Of a DNA stretch of 64,000 bases, positions 9,207 through 18,568 are shown piece after piece. Under the pieces are notes generated by a model that saw nothing but the letters and a program-made list of their open reading frames with translations, did no database searches and was not told the origin of the DNA. Source of the stretch: Haloplanus sp. CK5-1 (lineage in GTDB: Archaea > Halobacteriota > Halobacteria > Halobacteriales > Haloferacaceae); assembly GCF_037201915.1 (NCBI RefSeq), contig NZ_CP147505.1, positions 868,001 through 932,000 on the forward strand, written 5' to 3'. Each line of letters begins with the position of its first letter. Positions within the stretch are counted from its first letter, which is position 1. Made by a program: the position numbers and the translations under genes.

Positions 9207-10100
9207 ATGGACACGCGCCGGACCCTGTTGATCGACGCCTTCACCGACGAACCGCTCACGGGCAACCCGGCGGGTGTCGTCCCCGACGCTGCCGGTCTCG
9301 ACGCCGCACAGATGGGGGCGATCGCCCGCGAACTCAACGCCAGCGAGACGGCCTTCCTCACCGACGACGACGACTCGGACCGCCGGATTCGCTACTTCAC
9401 ACCCACACAGGAGGTCGACCTCTGTGGACACGCCACGGTCGCGAGTCTCGCCCACCTGCACGACCAGGGTGTCCTCGACGGCGAGGGATCGCTCCGGACG
9501 AACGTCGGCGTCCTCGACGTGTCGGTCGAGGAGGGGGTCGCGTGGATGGCCCAAGACGATCCGTCGGTCGAGACCGTCGACCTCGACTACGACCGCGTGG
9601 GCGAGACGCTGGGTGTCGACCCGGCGGCGCTCCGGGACGTGGGCGCGGACCTCCCGGCAGCGGTGGCCTCGACCGGTCTCCCCTTCCTGATCGTGCCGGT
9701 GAACTTCCTCGAACACCTGGCCGACGCCGACCCCGATCCGGACGCGGTAGCCGACCTCGCGGCCGCCCACGGCGCGACGGGCGTGTACACCTTCACGTTC
9801 GACACGCTGGACGCGGCGTCGACGCTCCACGCCCGGATGTTCGCGCCGGGGGCGGGCGTGCCGGAAGATCCCGTCACGGGGACGGCCAGCGGTGCCTGTG
9901 GCGCGTACCTCCACACCGTCGACGCGTTCGACGACCCGCCCGAGGAGATGCGGTTCGAACAGGGCCACTTCGTCGACCGACCGGGACTGGTCCGGGTCCG
10001 CGTCGACGAGGGGGTCCGGGTCGGCGGGCGCGCGGTCACGGCCCTCGACGGCACACTCGTGGTTCCGTCGAGCGACGGTGACGACATCGTCGAAGCCTGA
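9207..10100 (+). CDS. PhzF-family isomerase/epimerase-like protein
   Basis: The protein is 297 residues. The start at ATG 9207 gives the family opening DAFTDEPLTGNPAGVV (residues 10-25). The catalytic glutamate is likely E47 in NASETAF. The DLCGHAT motif lies at 71-77, and the second-half counterpart GTASGACGAYL follows later, so both halves of the diaminopimelate epimerase-like fold are present. PhzF relatives catalyse isomerisations of small metabolites; the substrate here is unknown. The gene stands alone, ahead of ppsA. Confidence 0.88.
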   Translation: MDTRRTLLIDAFTDEPLTGNPAGVVPDAAGLDAAQMGAIARELNASETAFLTDDDDSDRRIRYFTPTQEVDLCGHATVASLAHLHDQGVLDGEGSLRTNVGVLDVSVEEGVAWMAQDDPSVETVDLDYDRVGETLGVDPAALRDVGADLPAAVASTGLPFLIVPVNFLEHLADADPDPDAVADLAAAHGATGVYTFTFDTLDAASTLHARMFAPGAGVPEDPVTGTASGACGAYLHTVDAFDDPPEEMRFEQGHFVDRPGLVRVRVDEGVRVGGRAVTALDGTLVVPSSDGDDIVEA

Positions 10101-10171
10101 TCCGGTCGGTGTCTCCAGCACGTTGCCGGCGGCGTCTGCCCCGCACGCCGACGCGTGGCTCGGCGTGTGGT

Positions 10172-10186
10172 ACCACGAAACGTGGT
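10172..10186. promoter_or_regulatory. perfect 6-bp inverted repeat upstream of ppsA
   Basis: ACCACG-AAA-CGTGGT is a perfect inverted repeat with a 3-base centre, 61 bases before the ppsA start and upstream of its likely core promoter. It has the size of a dimeric regulator operator. The regulator is not known. Sugar-responsive regulators such as TrmB control ppsA in other haloarchaea, but this sequence does not obviously match the TrmB site. Confidence 0.4.
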
Positions 10187-10247
10187 CGGCCGTAGTTGCA
10201 CGCTTCGAAACCTTCTTTGTGCCACTCGCGGGATTTCTCCCTACGAA

Positions 10248-12515
10248 ATGGCTGTAGCTTGGCTGGAGGACGTACGGGCCACCGATCTGGGGACGGTCGG
10301 TGGCAAGGCGGCTTCGCTCGGCGAACTCACGGAGGCTGGACTCCCCGTTCCGCCGGGATACGTCGTAACGGCCGGCACCTATCGGACCTTCATCGAGGAG
10401 GCCGGCATCGACGACGAACTGTTCGAGGCCGTCGACGTCGACTCCGACGACTCGGCGGCGCTCGAAGCGGCCCACGACCGCGCGCACGAACTCATCATGG
10501 AGACGCCCGTCCCCGAGTCGGTGCGCGAGGGCATCCTCGAGGCGTACCGCGACCTCGACGACGGGAAGGCGTTCGTCGCCGTCCGGTCGTCTGCCACCGC
10601 GGAGGACCTCCCGGACGCCTCCTTCGCCGGTCAGCAGGAGACGTTCCTCAACGTGACCGAAGAGGACCTGGTCGAACGGGTCAAGGAGTGTTGGGCGTCG
10701 CTGTTCTCCCAGCGCGCCATCTACTACCGCAACCAGAAGGGGTTCCCCCACGACGAGGTCGACATCGCGGTCGTCGTCCAGAAGATGGTCGACGCCGAGA
10801 AGAGCGGCGTGATGTTCACCAGTCACCCCTCGACCGGCGATCCGCGCATCATCATCGAGGCGGCGTGGGGACTGGGCGAGGCGGTCGTCGCCGGCGCGGT
10901 CTCCCCGGACAACTACGTCGTCGATCGGACGACGAGCGAGGTCGAGGCGATGAACGTCGCGACCAAGAAGGTGATGCACGTCAAAGACGAGGCGACGGGC
11001 GAGACGGTCGAGACGGAGGTGCCCGAAGGGAAACGCGACCAGCAGGTGCTCGAACAGGCGGAGATCGATAGACTGGTCGAACTCGGCAAGAAGGTCGAGG
11101 ACCACTACGGCGAACCACAGGACGTGGAGTGGGCAGTCGTCGACGGCGAGGTGTACATGCTCCAGTCCCGCCCCATCACGACCATCGACGAGGGCGAAAG
11201 CGAGGACGCCGACGCCGAGAGCCAGAGCGAGAGCGGGAACGACGACACGCTGCTGTCGGGTCTCGGCGCGAGTCCGGGCATCGCCGTCGGTCCCGTCCGG
11301 ATCGTGACGAAACTCGACCACCTGGATCAGGTGCGCGAGGGCGACGTGATCGTCACCGAGATGACGATGCCGGACATGGTGCCGGCGATGAAGCGCGCGG
11401 CAGCCATCGTCACCGACGAGGGTGGCATGACCTCCCACGCGGCCATCGTCTCCCGGGAACTCGGCGTCCCGGCGGTGGTCGGCACCGGTGGCGCGACGAA
11501 GACGCTCGAAGACGGACAGGAGGTCACCGTCGACGGCGAGATGGGGACTGTGGTCAAGGGGCGTGCGGCCCAGTCGGAACCGACCGTCGAGCCGTCCGAG
11601 GACTCGCCGTCCGGCCCACGGCCGAAGCCGGTGACGGCGACGGAGGTGAAGGTGAACGTCTCCATCCCCGACGCCGCGGAGCGTGCGGCCGACACGGGTG
11701 CCGACGGCGTCGGCCTCCTGCGGATCGAGCACTTGGTCCTCTCGCTGGGGAAGACCCCCGAGCGGTACATCGAGGACGAGGGTGCCGAGGCCTACATCGA
11801 CGAACTCACCGACGGCATCCGGCAGGTCGCGGAGGCGTTCTACCCCCGTCCCGTCCGGGTCCGCACCCTCGACGCCCCCACCGACGAGTTCCGACAGTTG
11901 GAGGGCGGCGACGACGAACCCCACGAGCACAACCCGATGCTCGGCTACCGCGGCATCCGGCGGAGCCTCGACCGTCCCGACGTGTTCGAACACGAACTCG
12001 AGGCGTTCAGCCGCCTCTACGACATGGGGTACGAGAACCTCGAGATCATGTTCCCGCTGGTCAACGACGGCGAGGACGTGGCCCGCGCTCGCGACCGCAT
12101 GGCGGCCGCGGGGATCGATCCCGAGAAGCGTGACTGGGGCGTGATGATCGAGACGCCGGCGAGTGCGCTCGGCGTCGAGGACATCGTCGAGGAGGGAGTC
12201 GACTTCGTCTCCTTCGGGACGAACGACCTGACACAGTACGTCCTGGCGGTCGACCGCAACAACGAACACGTCTCCGACCGCTTCGACGAACTCCACCCCG
12301 CGGTGCTGGACATTATGGGCGAGACGCTCGACGCCTGCAACGCGGCCGGCGTCGACACGAGCATCTGTGGGCAGGCCGGATCGACCCCCGAGATGGTCGA
12401 GTTCCTCGTCCGGAACGGCATCACTTCGATCAGCGCCAACATCGACGCGGTGCAGGACGTCCTAGAGACGGTCGACGGCGTTGAGGAGCAGTTGATCCTC
12501 GACGCGGTGCGGTAG
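10248..12515 (+). CDS. ppsA: phosphoenolpyruvate synthase
   Basis: The protein is 755 residues, the usual length. It makes PEP from pyruvate, ATP and water at the entry to gluconeogenesis. The N-terminal ATP-grasp part begins GGKAASLGELTEAGLPVPPG and includes AVRSSATAEDLPDASFAGQQ-type residues. The swivelling phosphohistidine domain has TSHAAI with His397. The C-terminal PEP-binding barrel has FGTNDLTQY and CGQAG with the catalytic Cys707. An acidic linker (about 318-335) separates the first two domains. The ATG at 10248 fits the family start; a longer in-frame start adds a basic, unlikely leader. Confidence 0.96.
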   Translation: MAVAWLEDVRATDLGTVGGKAASLGELTEAGLPVPPGYVVTAGTYRTFIEEAGIDDELFEAVDVDSDDSAALEAAHDRAHELIMETPVPESVREGILEAYRDLDDGKAFVAVRSSATAEDLPDASFAGQQETFLNVTEEDLVERVKECWASLFSQRAIYYRNQKGFPHDEVDIAVVVQKMVDAEKSGVMFTSHPSTGDPRIIIEAAWGLGEAVVAGAVSPDNYVVDRTTSEVEAMNVATKKVMHVKDEATGETVETEVPEGKRDQQVLEQAEIDRLVELGKKVEDHYGEPQDVEWAVVDGEVYMLQSRPITTIDEGESEDADAESQSESGNDDTLLSGLGASPGIAVGPVRIVTKLDHLDQVREGDVIVTEMTMPDMVPAMKRAAAIVTDEGGMTSHAAIVSRELGVPAVVGTGGATKTLEDGQEVTVDGEMGTVVKGRAAQSEPTVEPSEDSPSGPRPKPVTATEVKVNVSIPDAAERAADTGADGVGLLRIEHLVLSLGKTPERYIEDEGAEAYIDELTDGIRQVAEAFYPRPVRVRTLDAPTDEFRQLEGGDDEPHEHNPMLGYRGIRRSLDRPDVFEHELEAFSRLYDMGYENLEIMFPLVNDGEDVARARDRMAAAGIDPEKRDWGVMIETPASALGVEDIVEEGVDFVSFGTNDLTQYVLAVDRNNEHVSDRFDELHPAVLDIMGETLDACNAAGVDTSICGQAGSTPEMVEFLVRNGITSISANIDAVQDVLETVDGVEEQLILDAVR

Positions 12516-12601
12516 CCATCCCGGTCGGGATGGAGGGGAGGCCGCCGGATCGCTCCCTCGAAACCTGAAAGACTTAGGTCAACCCCATCCCAGGGGAGGA
12601 T

Positions 12602-13153
12602 GTGGACGCGTTCGTCATCCCGTTGGCGACGGATCTCCTCGGCTTCGAGTGGCTCACGCGCCTCGTCCGCACGGCGACCGGGTGGGTCGGGCTGGCGATC
12701 ATCTTCGTCTACTCCTTCCTCATCGCCTTCGCGCTGCCCGGCGTCAGCGAAGTCGTGCTGTTGGCTCCGCTGAACCTCGGGCTATCGACCGAGGCGCGCC
12801 TGGCGATCATCATCCTCGTCTCGGCGGTCGGCAAGGCCGCCGGGAGCGTCTTCGCCTTCCACATCGGGCAGGAAGCCAAGGAGTCCGGTCCGGTGATCCG
12901 GTGGCTCCGGCGCTCCCGCTTCGACGTGATCGAATGGTCGGAGCGACGCACCGTCGACGTCGCGCGGCGCTGGGGCTACGCCGGCCTCGCCGTCGCGCTG
13001 TCGGTCCCCTTCTTCCCGGACACGCTCTCGATATACGCCTTCGCCGTCCTCGAGGAGGATTACGTCAGGTTCGCCGCCGCCACCTTCGTCGGGAGCGTCG
13101 GCCGACTGCTCGTCACGCTCGCGCTAGGTGCGGGCGTGGTCGCGGTCCTTTAG
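12602..13153 (+). CDS. VTT/DedA-like small membrane protein
   Basis: The protein is 183 residues with four to five hydrophobic helices. It matches the VTT (SNARE-associated, DedA-like, YqaA branch) pattern: a re-entrant FALPGVSEVVLLAPLNLG segment near residue 45, then GKAAGSVFAFHIGQ, and a later GYAGLAVALSVPFFPDT. Relatives are membrane proteins linked to lipid flipping or ion balance; the exact role is unknown here. The GTG start at 12602 lies about 27 bases after ACTTAGGT, a weak TATA-like element, in agreement with a leaderless transcript. The 3' end overlaps the convergent GST-like gene by 4 bases. Confidence 0.75.
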   Translation: MDAFVIPLATDLLGFEWLTRLVRTATGWVGLAIIFVYSFLIAFALPGVSEVVLLAPLNLGLSTEARLAIIILVSAVGKAAGSVFAFHIGQEAKESGPVIRWLRRSRFDVIEWSERRTVDVARRWGYAGLAVALSVPFFPDTLSIYAFAVLEEDYVRFAAATFVGSVGRLLVTLALGAGVVAVL

Positions 13154-14118
13154 CGACGTGCCTCGGGCGGCTCGCCCGGTAACCGATCCCGGTCGTGTCC
13201 CTCGGTGAAGTCGATGTCCGGGCCGGTCGGCACCAGTCGCTTGGGATTCACGTCGCCGTGGCTCACGTAGTAGTGGCGGGTGATGTGATCCATGTTGACG
13301 GTGCGCTCGATACCCGGCGTGGTGTAGAGGTCCTTCGTGTACCCCCAGAGGTTCTCGTACTCGTGGATCGCCCGCCGGTTGCACTTGAAGTGGGTGTGGT
13401 AGACGTGATCGAACCGCACGAGCGTCGCGAACATGGCGAGGTCGGCCTCGGTGAGGCGGTCGCCCGCGAGGTAGCGTTGCTCCGAGAGCACGTCGTCGTA
13501 GTGATCGAGGGCGTCGAACAGTTCGCCGACGGCGCGGTCGTAGGCAGCCTGCGAGTCCGCGAAGCCGGCGCGATAGACGCCGTTGTTGATGGGGTCGTAG
13601 ATGTCGTCGAGGAGTTGGTCGACCTCGTCGCGGTACCCCTCGGGGTAGAGGTCGACGTCCCGGGTCGCCAGGTCGTCGCCGGCCACGTCGAGCATCCGCA
13701 TGATCTCCCGGGACTCGTTGTTGACGATGGTTTCCTCCTCCCGGTCCCAGAGGACGGGTACGGTCACCCGGCCAGTGTAGTCCGGATCCGCCCGGACGTA
13801 GACGTCCCGAAGGTACTCCTCGCCGTACAGCGGATCGGGGTTGGCTTCGGAGAACTCCCAGCCCTGGTCGTAGCGTTCGGGTTGGACCAGCGAGAGCGAG
13901 ATCGCGTCGTCGAGTCCCTTGAGTGCGCGCGTCATCGCGACCCGGTGGGCCCACGGACACGCCCGACAGATGTACACGTGGTACCGTCCCGCCTCGGCGG
14001 GGAAGGCCTCGCCCGGGCCGATCCGGTCGCGGAACTCCGTCTCCTGGCGTTGGAACTCACCGTCGTCGTCCGTCGCGTAGTCGGTCCCGACCCACTCGCC
14101 GTCAACGAGGCCGCTCAT
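13150..14118 (-). CDS. glutathionyl-hydroquinone reductase-like GST-family protein
   Basis: The protein is 322 residues, the length of the ECM4/YqjG group. A thioredoxin-like N-terminal domain carries CRACPWAHR (residues 51-59), with Cys54 the expected catalytic cysteine. A helical GST C-terminal domain follows (about 175-310). Family members reduce glutathionyl-hydroquinones. Haloarchaea use gamma-glutamylcysteine in place of glutathione, so the true thiol partner is probably that; this is inference. The ATG at 14118 was preferred over a longer start with a basic, unlikely leader. Confidence 0.85.
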   Translation of the reverse strand: MSGLVDGEWVGTDYATDDDGEFQRQETEFRDRIGPGEAFPAEAGRYHVYICRACPWAHRVAMTRALKGLDDAISLSLVQPERYDQGWEFSEANPDPLYGEEYLRDVYVRADPDYTGRVTVPVLWDREEETIVNNESREIMRMLDVAGDDLATRDVDLYPEGYRDEVDQLLDDIYDPINNGVYRAGFADSQAAYDRAVGELFDALDHYDDVLSEQRYLAGDRLTEADLAMFATLVRFDHVYHTHFKCNRRAIHEYENLWGYTKDLYTTPGIERTVNMDHITRHYYVSHGDVNPKRLVPTGPDIDFTEGHDRDRLPGEPPEARR

Positions 14119-14230
14119 CGGTCGATCTCCTCGTAACTCATGTCTCTTCGTTGTCGCCTCGCGACGAAAAGGGGTTCGGTGCCGACCCTTCGGAACGTAT
14201 ATCAACCACCCGATAGTAGTAGCGAGTGGT

Positions 14231-15157
14231 ATGTCTTCGTTCAGCGAATTCAGTCAGGTCGGCGAGGCGGACGTGACCCGTGCGATCGGTCAGGAGTGGA
14301 CCGAGGAGTTCATGGACTTCTCGGACTCGGACGTGCTCATCGTCGGCGGTGGCCCGTCGGGGCTGATGGCGGCGAAGGAACTCTCCGAGCGCGGCGTGAA
14401 GACGATGGTCGTCGAGAAGAACAACTATCTCGGAGGGGGCTTTTGGCTCGGCGGGTTCCTGATGAACAAGGTGACGGTACGGGACCCCGCACAGGACGTG
14501 TTGGAGAACCTCGAGGTGGACTACAAGCCCGCCAACGACACCGAGGGGCTGTACGTCGCCAACGGGCCGGAGGCGTGTTCCGGTCTGATCAAGGCGGCGT
14601 GTGACGCCGGCGCGAAGATCCAGAACATGACGGAGTTCACCGACATCGTGATCCGCGAGGACCACCGCGTCGGCGGCATCGTGATGAACTGGACGCCGGT
14701 CCACGCCCTGCCCCGGGAGATCACCTGCGTCGACCCCATCGCCGTCGAGGCGGACCTCGTCATCGACGCGACGGGCCACGACGCCGTCGCGGTCACCAAA
14801 CTCGACGAGCGGGGCGTCCTCGACGCGCCGGGCATCCAGCACGCCAAGGAACACAACACGGGGATGGACCAGACCGACGACGACTCCTACGGCGCGCCGG
14901 GGCACGACTCGCCGGGTCACGACTCCATGTGGGTCGGCGAGAGCGAGGACGCAGTCGTCGAACACACGGGGTTGGTCCACGACGGCCTGATCGCGACGGG
15001 GATGGCCGTCGCCACCACCTACGGCCTGCCGCGCATGGGCCCCACCTTCGGCGCGATGCTCGTCTCGGGCAAGCGCGCCGCCCAGGTCGCCATCGACGAA
15101 CTCGGCGTCGACGCCGCCGACGTGGAACTCACGTCGCGGGCTCCCGCGGACGACTGA
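14231..15157 (+). CDS. thi4: thiamine thiazole synthase Thi4, cysteine (sulfur-donor) type
   Basis: The protein is 308 residues and makes the ADP-thiazole precursor of thiamine from NAD and glycine. A dinucleotide-binding motif [18 protein letters not shown] lies at about residues 34-51. The loop PREITCVDP carries Cys166, which aligns with the cysteine that donates its own sulfur in yeast, plant and Haloferax Thi4; methanogen versions have His there and use sulfide. This protein is therefore probably a single-turnover enzyme. The thiamine regulator gene thiR lies 1.8 kb away on the other strand. An AT-rich CGTATATCAA lies about 27 bases before the start. Confidence 0.93.
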   Translation: MSSFSEFSQVGEADVTRAIGQEWTEEFMDFSDSDVLIVGGGPSGLMAAKELSERGVKTMVVEKNNYLGGGFWLGGFLMNKVTVRDPAQDVLENLEVDYKPANDTEGLYVANGPEACSGLIKAACDAGAKIQNMTEFTDIVIREDHRVGGIVMNWTPVHALPREITCVDPIAVEADLVIDATGHDAVAVTKLDERGVLDAPGIQHAKEHNTGMDQTDDDSYGAPGHDSPGHDSMWVGESEDAVVEHTGLVHDGLIATGMAVATTYGLPRMGPTFGAMLVSGKRAAQVAIDELGVDAADVELTSRAPADD

Positions 15158-15166
15158 GTCCGAGGA

Positions 15167-15925
15167 ATGGTCGAGACGGTCACCCTCTATCGCGCTCCGA
15201 CGACGGCCGCGGACGCCGACGCCATCGCGGACTGGCTCCGCGACCGGATCGACGCCGAGGTGCGGGTGCGCGACCGACTGCTGGGGACCGTCGGGGACGA
15301 CGACCTCGCCGAGGCGATGGCCGCGGCCCGCGTCACCGATCCCTACGAGCGGTCGACCGGGAACACGATGGTCGGTATCGTCCGCTACGAGGAGCGGGCG
15401 CTGGAGTCGCCCGAGCGGGCGGGTGGCGTCGTCTACGACGGGCACGCCGTCCAGCGGGCGCTGAACGCCCGCCTCCCGGACGAGCAGGGACTCGATCACC
15501 TGCATCTCCCCCTGCTGGATCGCGTCCTCGGTACGTGGGGCGACCACGACAGGCGGTGGCACAAGCGGGTGGCCGTCCTCGGCCAACCGGCCGCGCTCTC
15601 GGTGCCGGGGCTGTACGAGGCCCCGGCCAAGCCGGAGGCGTACTACGAAGCCAAGAGCAAGCACGCCCTGCTGACTGGCGACGCACCGCCCCGCGAGGTG
15701 CTCGAGGCGGAGATCGACGGCGACTTCCTCGTCGCCGACGACCCACGGACGACCGACGCGCTGAAGGGGTACGCCCTCGCCGCGGTGGAGTTCCTGGAGA
15801 GTGGACGCGCGTTCTGTGACGACGAGCGGTGTCGGCTGTACGACGCCCACCGACAGCCGGGTGTCGTGCGGGCACAGTTGCACGCCCCCGCGTTCTGTGA
15901 CACCCACGCCGCGCGGTACGAGTAG
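15167..15925 (+). CDS. conserved haloarchaeal protein with C-terminal cysteine pairs
   Basis: The protein is 252 residues and starts 9 bases after the thi4 stop on the same strand, so the two are likely co-transcribed. It is soluble and acidic in its first 200 residues. A C-terminal segment contains FCDDERCRLYDAH and then FCDTH, so a metal site made of cysteines and histidines is plausible. I do not recognise a characterised family. Position suggests an accessory role near thiamine synthesis, but nothing in the sequence proves that. Confidence 0.65.
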   Translation: MVETVTLYRAPTTAADADAIADWLRDRIDAEVRVRDRLLGTVGDDDLAEAMAAARVTDPYERSTGNTMVGIVRYEERALESPERAGGVVYDGHAVQRALNARLPDEQGLDHLHLPLLDRVLGTWGDHDRRWHKRVAVLGQPAALSVPGLYEAPAKPEAYYEAKSKHALLTGDAPPREVLEAEIDGDFLVADDPRTTDALKGYALAAVEFLESGRAFCDDERCRLYDAHRQPGVVRAQLHAPAFCDTHAARYE

Positions 15926-15984
15926 CGTCCACCTCCGCACCCGACGGCAGTATCGTTATGTCCCTCCCTTCGGTACGGTCGGAT

Positions 15985-16164
15985 ATGGGTTCGTGCCCAC
16001 ACTGCGAGTTCACCGGCGAGGCGACGCTCGAAGAACTGGGGAGTCACGACGGCGAACACGAACAGTTCTATCGCGGCCAACTCGTCTGCCCGAACTGTGA
16101 CGCCATCTTGGGTGGGGTTCAGTCGTACGGGATGAAGGCGGACACCGACGACCAACTCTTCTGA
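15985..16164 (+). CDS. small zinc-ribbon protein
   Basis: The protein is 59 residues. CPHC near the N-terminus and CPNC about 31 residues later form a zinc ribbon. The remainder is acidic. The ATG at 15985 was chosen because a TATA-like TATCGTTAT lies about 30 bases upstream; an alternative in-frame ATG at 15958 would add nine residues. Small proteins like this are abundant in haloarchaea, and most have no assigned function. Confidence 0.6.
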   Translation: MGSCPHCEFTGEATLEELGSHDGEHEQFYRGQLVCPNCDAILGGVQSYGMKADTDDQLF

Positions 16165-16238
16165 GCCGTCTCAGCGGCGTCGGACCCCTCCCCCACCACG
16201 TGTCGTCCGGCCGACGGCGGTCGTCCGCCGGTCGAACG

Positions 16239-16928
16239 TCACCGACGGTCGGGACGCCCCGCACTCAGGTAGGCGAATCCACCGGCCCGCGTCTCGTGGG
16301 TCGTCGCCGCACACGCCGCGAGCACCGTCCGGTGTGCCGCGGCGACCCGCCGGTCGAGGACGCGGGTCGGCGACTCGCCGTGGTGTGTCGCCGTCCCGGG
16401 TGGGGCCGACCCGCGGACGGCGAGGCGAAAGAGTGGGTCGAGCGGCCGGCCGGGGAGTCGGTAGCTCCGAGCGAGGTCCAGTAGGGCAATCCGGTCGGGT
16501 TCGAGGCTGTCGAGCCAGGTCCGAACCGTCGCCGCGGGGTCGGGGAGCATCCCGACGAGGAAGGCGGCGACGACGGCGTCGGCGTCGTCGAGGGGGAGCC
16601 GAGTGGCGTCACCCCGACAGACGGTCACGTTCGCCCAGCCCGCCCGGTCGATACGGTCGCGGGCACGAGCGACCGCGCCGGGGGCGAAGTCGACGCCGAC
16701 GACGCGTCCCTCGGTGCCAACCCGGTCGCGGAGGTAGGGGAGCGTCGCGCCCGTGCCACAGCCGACGTCGACGACGACGTCGCCGGTGTCGGGACAGAGC
16801 GCGGTGGCGAGACGGCGCCGGAGGCGACGGACGCCGGGTGCGTGGCGCGCGAGACGGTCGTAGCCGGGGGCCCACCGCGAGTAGAAGGCTTGGGCGGCCG
16901 CCGCGCGACCGGGTGCGGGCGCGGTCAT
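16239..16928 (-). CDS. SAM-dependent class I methyltransferase
   Basis: The protein is 229 residues. The SAM-binding motif VVVDVGCGTGATLPYL is at residues 51-66, the acidic end of the second strand is GVDFAP, and a post-II motif CRGDATRLPL follows, in the UbiE-like layout. The substrate is unknown. It is the last gene of a minus-strand operon: its ATG overlaps the thiR stop in an ATGA, and thiR in turn overlaps dcd the same way. A very GC-rich stretch makes the other frames open as well, but only this frame has the family motifs. Confidence 0.82.
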   Translation of the reverse strand: MTAPAPGRAAAAQAFYSRWAPGYDRLARHAPGVRRLRRRLATALCPDTGDVVVDVGCGTGATLPYLRDRVGTEGRVVGVDFAPGAVARARDRIDRAGWANVTVCRGDATRLPLDDADAVVAAFLVGMLPDPAATVRTWLDSLEPDRIALLDLARSYRLPGRPLDPLFRLAVRGSAPPGTATHHGESPTRVLDRRVAAAHRTVLAACAATTHETRAGGFAYLSAGRPDRR

Positions 16929-17854
16929 CGACACAGGTCGCGGACGATCCGTGCGACCGCCGGGGCGTCGTCGGCGAGGACGTACGTGATGGGCTCGATG
17001 CCGAAGCCGCCGGTCTGGTAGAGGACGAGCGGCGACGACGGCGTCGCATCGCCGACGGCGTCGACGATGGCTGGGCGGACGGGGTCGTGGTCGTCGTTCC
17101 CCGTCTCCCGTTCCGCGTCGAACTCGACGGTCCGGTAGCCCGCCGCGCGCAACTCGTCGAGGAGGGCGGGGTCGTGTCGCACGTTGACGGCTCCCCGGAC
17201 CGGCGCGCCGGCGGCACGGGCCGACAGCAACACCGAGGCGACGTGTTCGCTGACGCCGAACTCCGGGTCCGAGGGGACCGTGGTCGTCCCGCGCACGTCG
17301 AAGATGCGGCCGGGGACGCCAGCCACGTCCTCGACGTCGGCCGCGTCGGGGAGACACTCGACGAGGTTGGAGCCGACGTTGGGAACGAGGTCGGCGAAGC
17401 CCGCGGTGTTCCGGAGGATGCGCAATCCCCGGCGCACCGAGGAGCGGACCTGTTCGGTCGTCCGCACGTCGCTCTCGGGATCGTGGACGTCGAAGGAGTC
17501 GTCGACCGCCCGGAGTTCGGGCATGACCTCGCGGTGGCGCTCCGCGAGGAGGTCGCCGGCTTCGAGACGGCGGATGAGTACCTCCGTCTCGATCAGCGCC
17601 TGCACCCGGCTCATGTCGCCGGTGGCGAGGCCCTCGCCGATCCGTTCGACGAGCGCGCCGACGCGGTCGTCCTCCCGGATCGCGTCGCTGGTCGTCACCT
17701 CGCCGTGGGCGTACTTCGAGACGGCCGACTGGGAGATGCCGAGTGCGTCCGCGACCTCGCGCTGGGTGAACCCACGCTCCCTGAGGTCCGCGGCGAGCAT
17801 CGACCGTACCGTCGGGAGGAACTCCTCGACGACGATCTCCTCGACGAACTTCAT
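16925..17854 (-). CDS. thiR: ThiR-like thiamine regulator: HTH plus ThiN domain
   Basis: The protein is 309 residues. A Cro/C1-type helix-turn-helix lies at about residues 28-50 ([24 protein letters not shown]). From about 130 to the end is a ThiN-type domain, as in thiamine phosphate synthase, with [21 protein letters not shown] and a C-terminal [13 protein letters not shown]. In Haloferax, ThiR combines these two parts and represses thi4 and thiC when thiamine phosphate is plentiful. Here thi4 lies nearby, which fits. The start overlaps the dcd stop by 4 bases. Confidence 0.88.
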   Translation of the reverse strand: MKFVEEIVVEEFLPTVRSMLAADLRERGFTQREVADALGISQSAVSKYAHGEVTTSDAIREDDRVGALVERIGEGLATGDMSRVQALIETEVLIRRLEAGDLLAERHREVMPELRAVDDSFDVHDPESDVRTTEQVRSSVRRGLRILRNTAGFADLVPNVGSNLVECLPDAADVEDVAGVPGRIFDVRGTTTVPSDPEFGVSEHVASVLLSARAAGAPVRGAVNVRHDPALLDELRAAGYRTVEFDAERETGNDDHDPVRPAIVDAVGDATPSSPLVLYQTGGFGIEPITYVLADDAPAVARIVRDLCR

Positions 17855-18432
17855 GTGTCGAACTCGGGGTCGTCCCCGATGCGGGAGGCCTGTGGCCCGT
17901 CTTGGTCTTGGTACTTCGAGCCGCGATCCGACCCGTACGGCCGGTCGGCGGGCGAGGAGAGTTCGGTGAATACGAGTTGTGACACCCGCATCCCGGGGGT
18001 GAGTGCGACGGGAGCGGTACCGAGGTTCGACAGTTCGAGCGTCACCTGTCCGCGGTAGCCCGGGTCGACGAAGCCGGCGGTCGCGTGGACGACGACGGCG
18101 AGACGGCCCAGCGAGGATCGCCCCTCGACGTTGGCGACGAGGTCCCGGGGAATCTCGACGCGTTCCTTGGTCGTCCCGAGGACGAAGTCGCCGGGGTGGA
18201 GGATGAACTCCTCGCCGTCCTCGACGACCGTCTCGGAGATGTACTCGCTGACCTCGCCCTCCCGTGTGGGGTGGATACAGGAGATGTTCGTGCGCTGGAA
18301 CTCCAGAAACGCCGAGCCGAGGCGGAGGTCCACGCTCGCCGGCTGTACCTGTTGATCGACGTCGTCGAGCGGGTCGATCACCAGACTCCCCTCGTGGAGG
18401 CGGCCGAGGATGTCGGTGTCCGACAGGATCAT
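17851..18432 (-). CDS. dcd: dCTP deaminase
   Basis: The protein is 193 residues. It deaminates dCTP to dUTP for dTMP synthesis. The conserved core [20 protein letters not shown] (residues 102-121) is followed by [12 protein letters not shown] with the catalytic Glu133. The C-terminal tail is typical of the trimeric dUTPase/Dcd fold. The ATG at 18432 begins the family sequence MILSD; a longer start would add a 26-residue acidic leader. It heads the dcd-thiR-methyltransferase operon and is divergent from citrate synthase. Confidence 0.92.
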   Translation of the reverse strand: MILSDTDILGRLHEGSLVIDPLDDVDQQVQPASVDLRLGSAFLEFQRTNISCIHPTREGEVSEYISETVVEDGEEFILHPGDFVLGTTKERVEIPRDLVANVEGRSSLGRLAVVVHATAGFVDPGYRGQVTLELSNLGTAPVALTPGMRVSQLVFTELSSPADRPYGSDRGSKYQDQDGPQASRIGDDPEFDT

Positions 18433-18568
18433 ACATAGGGCGTGGTGTGGAGGGGTAAAATCCCCCCGATCGGGGGTCTCCGGGGGCGTGCTCTCGTTCC
18501 CCTCGTCCACACTGGCGGGGTACGGCGAACGGCAACGCTTTTTTGAGACGGTCCGAAACTGGTGTGGT

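Noticed and set aside
9153-12296. Minus-strand open frame of 1,047 codons opposite phzF-like and ppsA genes
   Set aside because: Antisense shadow of ppsA and the PhzF-like gene. No domain or motif in it.
14168-14230. TPP riboswitch before thi4
   Set aside because: The space between promoter and start is too short, and no conserved TPP-riboswitch bases are seen. ThiR is the more likely control.
16239-17357. A 372-codon fused frame covering the methyltransferase and part of thiR
   Set aside because: The upstream part is out of frame with ThiR and has no motif. The methyltransferase start at 16928 overlaps the thiR stop in the usual way.
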